NCBI RefSeq assembly: GCF_008370345.1
Contig: NZ_VTUU01000004.1
Coordinates: forward strand, 1-64,000
Length of the DNA: 64,000 nucleotides
Reading direction: 5' to 3'
Source of the DNA: Marinobacter salinexigens
GTDB taxonomy: Bacteria > Pseudomonadota > Gammaproteobacteria > Pseudomonadales > Oleiphilaceae
Part shown: positions 61,274 to 64,000 of the stretch, one piece after another
How positions within the stretch are numbered: position 1 is the stretch's first letter
Layout of the letters: every line of letters starts with the position of its first letter
Program-made: the position numbers and the translations under genes
Notes under the pieces: model-generated
What the model saw: the letters and a program-made list of their open reading frames with translations, nothing else
Told to the model about the DNA's origin: nothing
Database searches by the model: none

Positions 61274-62113
61274 TCAATCCAGTCGCATGGAAAGATCGAC
61301 GGCCTTGACGTCTTTGGTCAGGGCCCCGATTGAAATGTAGTCCACGCCGGTTTCTGCGATGGGTACCAGGGTATCGGCGTTGATGCCGCCGGATGCTTCG
61401 AGTTTTGCGCGTCCAGCGGTTGTCCGTACAGCCGTACTCATATCCTGCAATGAGAATTCGTCAAGCATGATGATATCGGCCCCTGCACTCAGGGCCTGCT
61501 CCAGTTCTTCCAGGTTTTCTGTTTCTACTTCCACTGGTTTGCCCGGTGCGATCCGGTGCGCTTCCGCAACGGCTTTGGCAATGGAGCCACAAGCTGCAAT
61601 GTGATTTTCCTTGATCAGAAACGCATCCCAAAGGCCAATCCGGTGATTGTGGCACCCACCGCAGGTTACCGCGTATTTCAGGGCCAGCCGCAGGCCGGGG
61701 AGGGTTTTGCGGGTATCCAGAAGGCGAACGCCGGTGTGGGCAACCTGCTCTGCGTAGCCGTAGCAGGTTGTTGCCACAGCCGAAAGAGTCTGTAACCAGT
61801 TCAGCGCGGCGCGCTCTGCTGTCAGCAGGCTTCTAGCCGGGCCATCCATGCGAAACAGTTCCTGATTTGGAGTGACCCGGTCACCATCCCGCACATTCCA
61901 GTCAAGAGTTACCCGGGGGTCTACCTGACGGAACACTTCATCAACCCATTCCCGCCCGGCGATTGTGGCCGCTTCGCGGGTGATAACGCGCCCGGTCGTG
62001 TGTTTGTCAGCAGGAATCAGCATGGCTGTTATGTCTCCATCGCCGATGTCCTCTCGAAGGCTTTGTGCAACATTTTCAACTCGGGACTGGCGAAGGAGCT
62101 CTGCTGGGATCAT
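61274..62113 (-). CDS. nadC: Nicotinate-nucleotide pyrophosphorylase (quinolinate phosphoribosyltransferase)
   Basis: The 279-residue enzyme makes nicotinate mononucleotide from quinolinate and PRPP in de novo NAD synthesis. Conserved segments are [64 protein letters not shown] and [11 protein letters not shown] 232-base divergent spacer to the DUF1631 gene contains phased repeats. Confidence 0.96.
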   Translation of the reverse strand: MIPAELLRQSRVENVAQSLREDIGDGDITAMLIPADKHTTGRVITREAATIAGREWVDEVFRQVDPRVTLDWNVRDGDRVTPNQELFRMDGPARSLLTAERAALNWLQTLSAVATTCYGYAEQVAHTGVRLLDTRKTLPGLRLALKYAVTCGGCHNHRIGLWDAFLIKENHIAACGSIAKAVAEAHRIAPGKPVEVETENLEELEQALSAGADIIMLDEFSLQDMSTAVRTTAGRAKLEASGGINADTLVPIAETGVDYISIGALTKDVKAVDLSMRLD

Positions 62114-62240
62114 GATGAAGGGTCCGGTGTCATCTGGGTGGAACGTGTCGTTTGGCGGACGATTTTATAGGGCGGGAGCCGATTCGCCAAACGCCCGTTA
62201 TCGATTCGAGTGGAACGAAAAAATGTGAACTGCGTCTGGT

Positions 62241-62280
62241 GTACACAAAAGGTGACAAAATCTGACACAAGCTGACAAAA
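62241..62280. repeat. Four tandem 10-bp units (TGACAAAA-like) in the nadC/DUF1631 spacer
   Basis: Successive decamers GTACACAAAA, GGTGACAAAA, TCTGACACAA and GCTGACAAAA are joined without gaps. The last three share TGACAmAA at an exact 10-bp period, which puts the motifs on one face of the helix. The array lies about 65 bases upstream of the DUF1631 start and 127 bases upstream of nadC. It is likely a cooperative protein-binding site, for either divergent gene. Confidence 0.6.
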
Positions 62281-62345
62281 GTAGCTCGTATGATAGAACC
62301 TAGATGAATCTAACAGTCCGCTGGACTATCTCGGAGCACCATTCC

Positions 62346-64000
62346 ATGGCGCAGGACATCAATGTTGTGAATTTTTCGGCCAGGCAGCCGTCGCAGCGTT
62401 TTTTGTTGCCGAATTCACTGGTTGGATTGCGTGACGTGTCTGGGCAGTCCCTGCGGACGATACTGGCCAATTTCTTTGACCGTTCGGACGATGCGCTTTT
62501 CGAGTTGGCAGACCGGGCCGGAACGAACACGGATCAAAATACTTTTTTTGATGCAATGCGGGAGCTTCGCCTCCGGCGCAAGTCTATGGTGGTGTCGGTA
62601 CTGCAGTATGTCAGCCAGGCGTTTAATGATATTGGCCGTTTCCACCCGGAGTATGGTTCCGGCGCTCTCGACGACGTGGATCAGGACTCTCTTAGCCTTC
62701 TGGATCATTCCCAGCTTGAACAGCAGGTTGCTGTCGACAATCTCATCAATAAACTCCGTAGTCACTATAGCGAGCAAATCCGTCTGCTCACGACCCGAGT
62801 TAACCACCTGATACCGGAGACCAGGCTTTCTGATAGTCAGATGCCTCTCAGCCCCGAGGTGATATGTGGTGGCGTGGCAGAAGCCTGTTCTGATCTGGAT
62901 ATCGATATTCGAGCCAAACTTGTGGTTCTGAAACTGTTTGACCGGCTGCTGGAAGATTCGCTGGGCGGGCTTTACGAGCAGGCCAATCGCAAGCTGGCAG
63001 ACGATGGTGTCATGCCGGATCTGAAACGTGCGCCGGTGGGGCCTGGAAAGGCTTCCCGATCAGCAAAGAAACCGTCGGGCTTTGACGCTGGGGCGGGGGA
63101 AGACAGTTCCATGCCCCAGGCGACGTTCTCTGAATTGAGTGCTTTGCTCCATCAATCCGATGGTGGGGCCTCCCAGTCATCGTTTGCTGACGGCGTTGAG
63201 CTGGATACCAGTCGGCTGATGGCTCGGCTGAGTAAAATTCAGGTGGCTTCCGGAAGGCTCGGAGCTGGGCGGGTTATTGCCTTGAACGACTTGCTCAAGC
63301 CGGTGCTGCGTGCGGACACAGAAACGCCTTTCAATGTCGGGCAGGTTGATAATGATGTAATTAATCTGGTCTCGATGCTGTTTGATTTCATCCTTGAAGA
63401 CCGGCAGTTGCACCCTGTCATGAAATCGTTGATCGGCAGGCTGCAGATTCCGGTGCTTAAAGTCGCTCTGAGTGACAGGAATTTCTTCAATCGTGGTGGT
63501 CATCCGGTTCGCAAGCTATTGAATGAGTTGGCTCTTTCGGCCATAGGCTGGAGTGAAAAACGTGAGGGCCAGAAAGACCCGTTGCGGGATAAAATCGAGC
63601 AGGTTGTAGGCCGCATCCTCAATGAATTCACCAACAACGTCGAGTTGTTTGAAGAGTTGCTCAAGGATTTCAGCCATTTCATGGATCTGGATCGTCGGCG
63701 TCGTGAGTTGATTGAGCAGCGGTTGAAAGATGCCGAGGAAGGTCGGGCTCGCCAGGAATACGCGTCCACGGCATCTAATGGGCTGATCGAAGAGGTGATC
63801 GTCCGGCGCGAGATTCCCGAGCCTGTACTGAAACTGTTGCGCGAGCCGTGGGCCAAGTATCTACAATGGGTCATTCTCCGCGAGGGCGACGAGAGCCAGC
63901 GTTGGGATGATGCGCGAAAGCTGACGGAACGCCTGGTCTGGAGTGTTGATCCGAAACCGGTTACCGACGATACCCGCAGTGAATTGCTCAGGGCCATTCC
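62346..64000 (+). CDS. DUF1631 family protein, N-terminal part (cut by window)
   Basis: The frame is open from ATG 62346 to the right edge, giving 551 codons with no stop. CGGAG lies upstream of the ATG. The mainly helical, hydrophilic protein matches the gammaproteobacterial DUF1631 family (thymidine-phosphorylase-annotated in some databases without evidence). A flexible segment rich in Gly/Ser/Lys lies near 225-260, and a charged helix near 435-470 (MDLDRRRRELIEQRLKDAEE). No signal peptide or membrane helix is visible. Function is unknown. Confidence 0.85.
   Translation, partial: MAQDINVVNFSARQPSQRFLLPNSLVGLRDVSGQSLRTILANFFDRSDDALFELADRAGTNTDQNTFFDAMRELRLRRKSMVVSVLQYVSQAFNDIGRFHPEYGSGALDDVDQDSLSLLDHSQLEQQVAVDNLINKLRSHYSEQIRLLTTRVNHLIPETRLSDSQMPLSPEVICGGVAEACSDLDIDIRAKLVVLKLFDRLLEDSLGGLYEQANRKLADDGVMPDLKRAPVGPGKASRSAKKPSGFDAGAGEDSSMPQATFSELSALLHQSDGGASQSSFADGVELDTSRLMARLSKIQVASGRLGAGRVIALNDLLKPVLRADTETPFNVGQVDNDVINLVSMLFDFILEDRQLHPVMKSLIGRLQIPVLKVALSDRNFFNRGGHPVRKLLNELALSAIGWSEKREGQKDPLRDKIEQVVGRILNEFTNNVELFEELLKDFSHFMDLDRRRRELIEQRLKDAEEGRARQEYASTASNGLIEEVIVRREIPEPVLKLLREPWAKYLQWVILREGDESQRWDDARKLTERLVWSVDPKPVTDDTRSELLRAI

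Overview
The window is a stretch of gammaproteobacterial chromosome that most resembles Marinobacter or a close halophilic, oil- or acetate-using relative. This is an inference from protein sequence and gene order: rsxABCDGE-nth, surE-pcm-nlpD-rpoS, purM-purN with hda, and metG-apbC-dcd. It is gene-dense and of moderately high G+C. I see no insertion sequence, prophage, CRISPR array, tRNA or pseudogene. The left edge cuts a 5S rRNA (end of an rRNA operon) and the right edge cuts a large DUF1631 gene.

Layout. 1-140: 5S rRNA tail and its terminator. 183-9533 (minus strand): a carbon-source signalling and acetate-uptake block. It holds a DUF485/YjcH protein, an acetate-type sodium:solute symporter, a small membrane protein, a giant CrbS-like hybrid kinase whose sensor is itself a transporter domain, then a REC-TPR protein, a small sensorless kinase and a membrane-anchored REC protein. 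9744-12385 (minus): a DEDDh exonuclease and a CNMP-CBS-nucleotidyltransferase protein. 12555-20215 (plus): Smr protein, tiny lipoprotein, a Tat-exported two-subunit molybdenum hydroxylase with an XdhC maturation factor, methionine salvage mtnB-mtnD-mtnC, and a DUF3080 lipoprotein. 20221-23397 (minus): orphan GspE/PilB ATPase, DUF2069, WrbA, ArsC-like. 23465-41497 (plus): thioredoxin-like lipoprotein, dnaE, accA, tilS, pyrG, kdsA, eno, ftsB, ispD, ispF, truD, surE, pcm, DUF368, nlpD, rpoS. 41713-50607: chalcone-isomerase-like protein (plus), then nth, the Rsx/Rnf complex and metG (minus). 50800-64000: apbC, dcd, yjaG, avtA (plus), DUF3108, purN, purM (minus), DUF2066, a CDP-alcohol phosphatidyltransferase, hda, an orphan ParA, yqcC (plus), nadC (minus), and DUF1631 (plus, cut).

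Most genes are housekeeping and tightly packed, often with 4-base ATGA/GTGA overlaps. Every gap is shorter than 300 bases. The most unusual signal is non-coding. Two intergenic elements 19 kb apart (32531-32644 and 51939-52046) share one architecture: a 27-28 bp outer stem enclosing two small hairpins. Each hairpin loop displays GGA inside a CANGGANG context, which is the known recognition pattern of CsrA/RsmA. Both lie in the same orientation as the flanking genes. Other points of interest are the four-gene signalling operon with a membrane-tethered receiver, an EF-hand-like loop in the symporter, and a helically phased 10-bp tandem repeat upstream of the DUF1631 gene.
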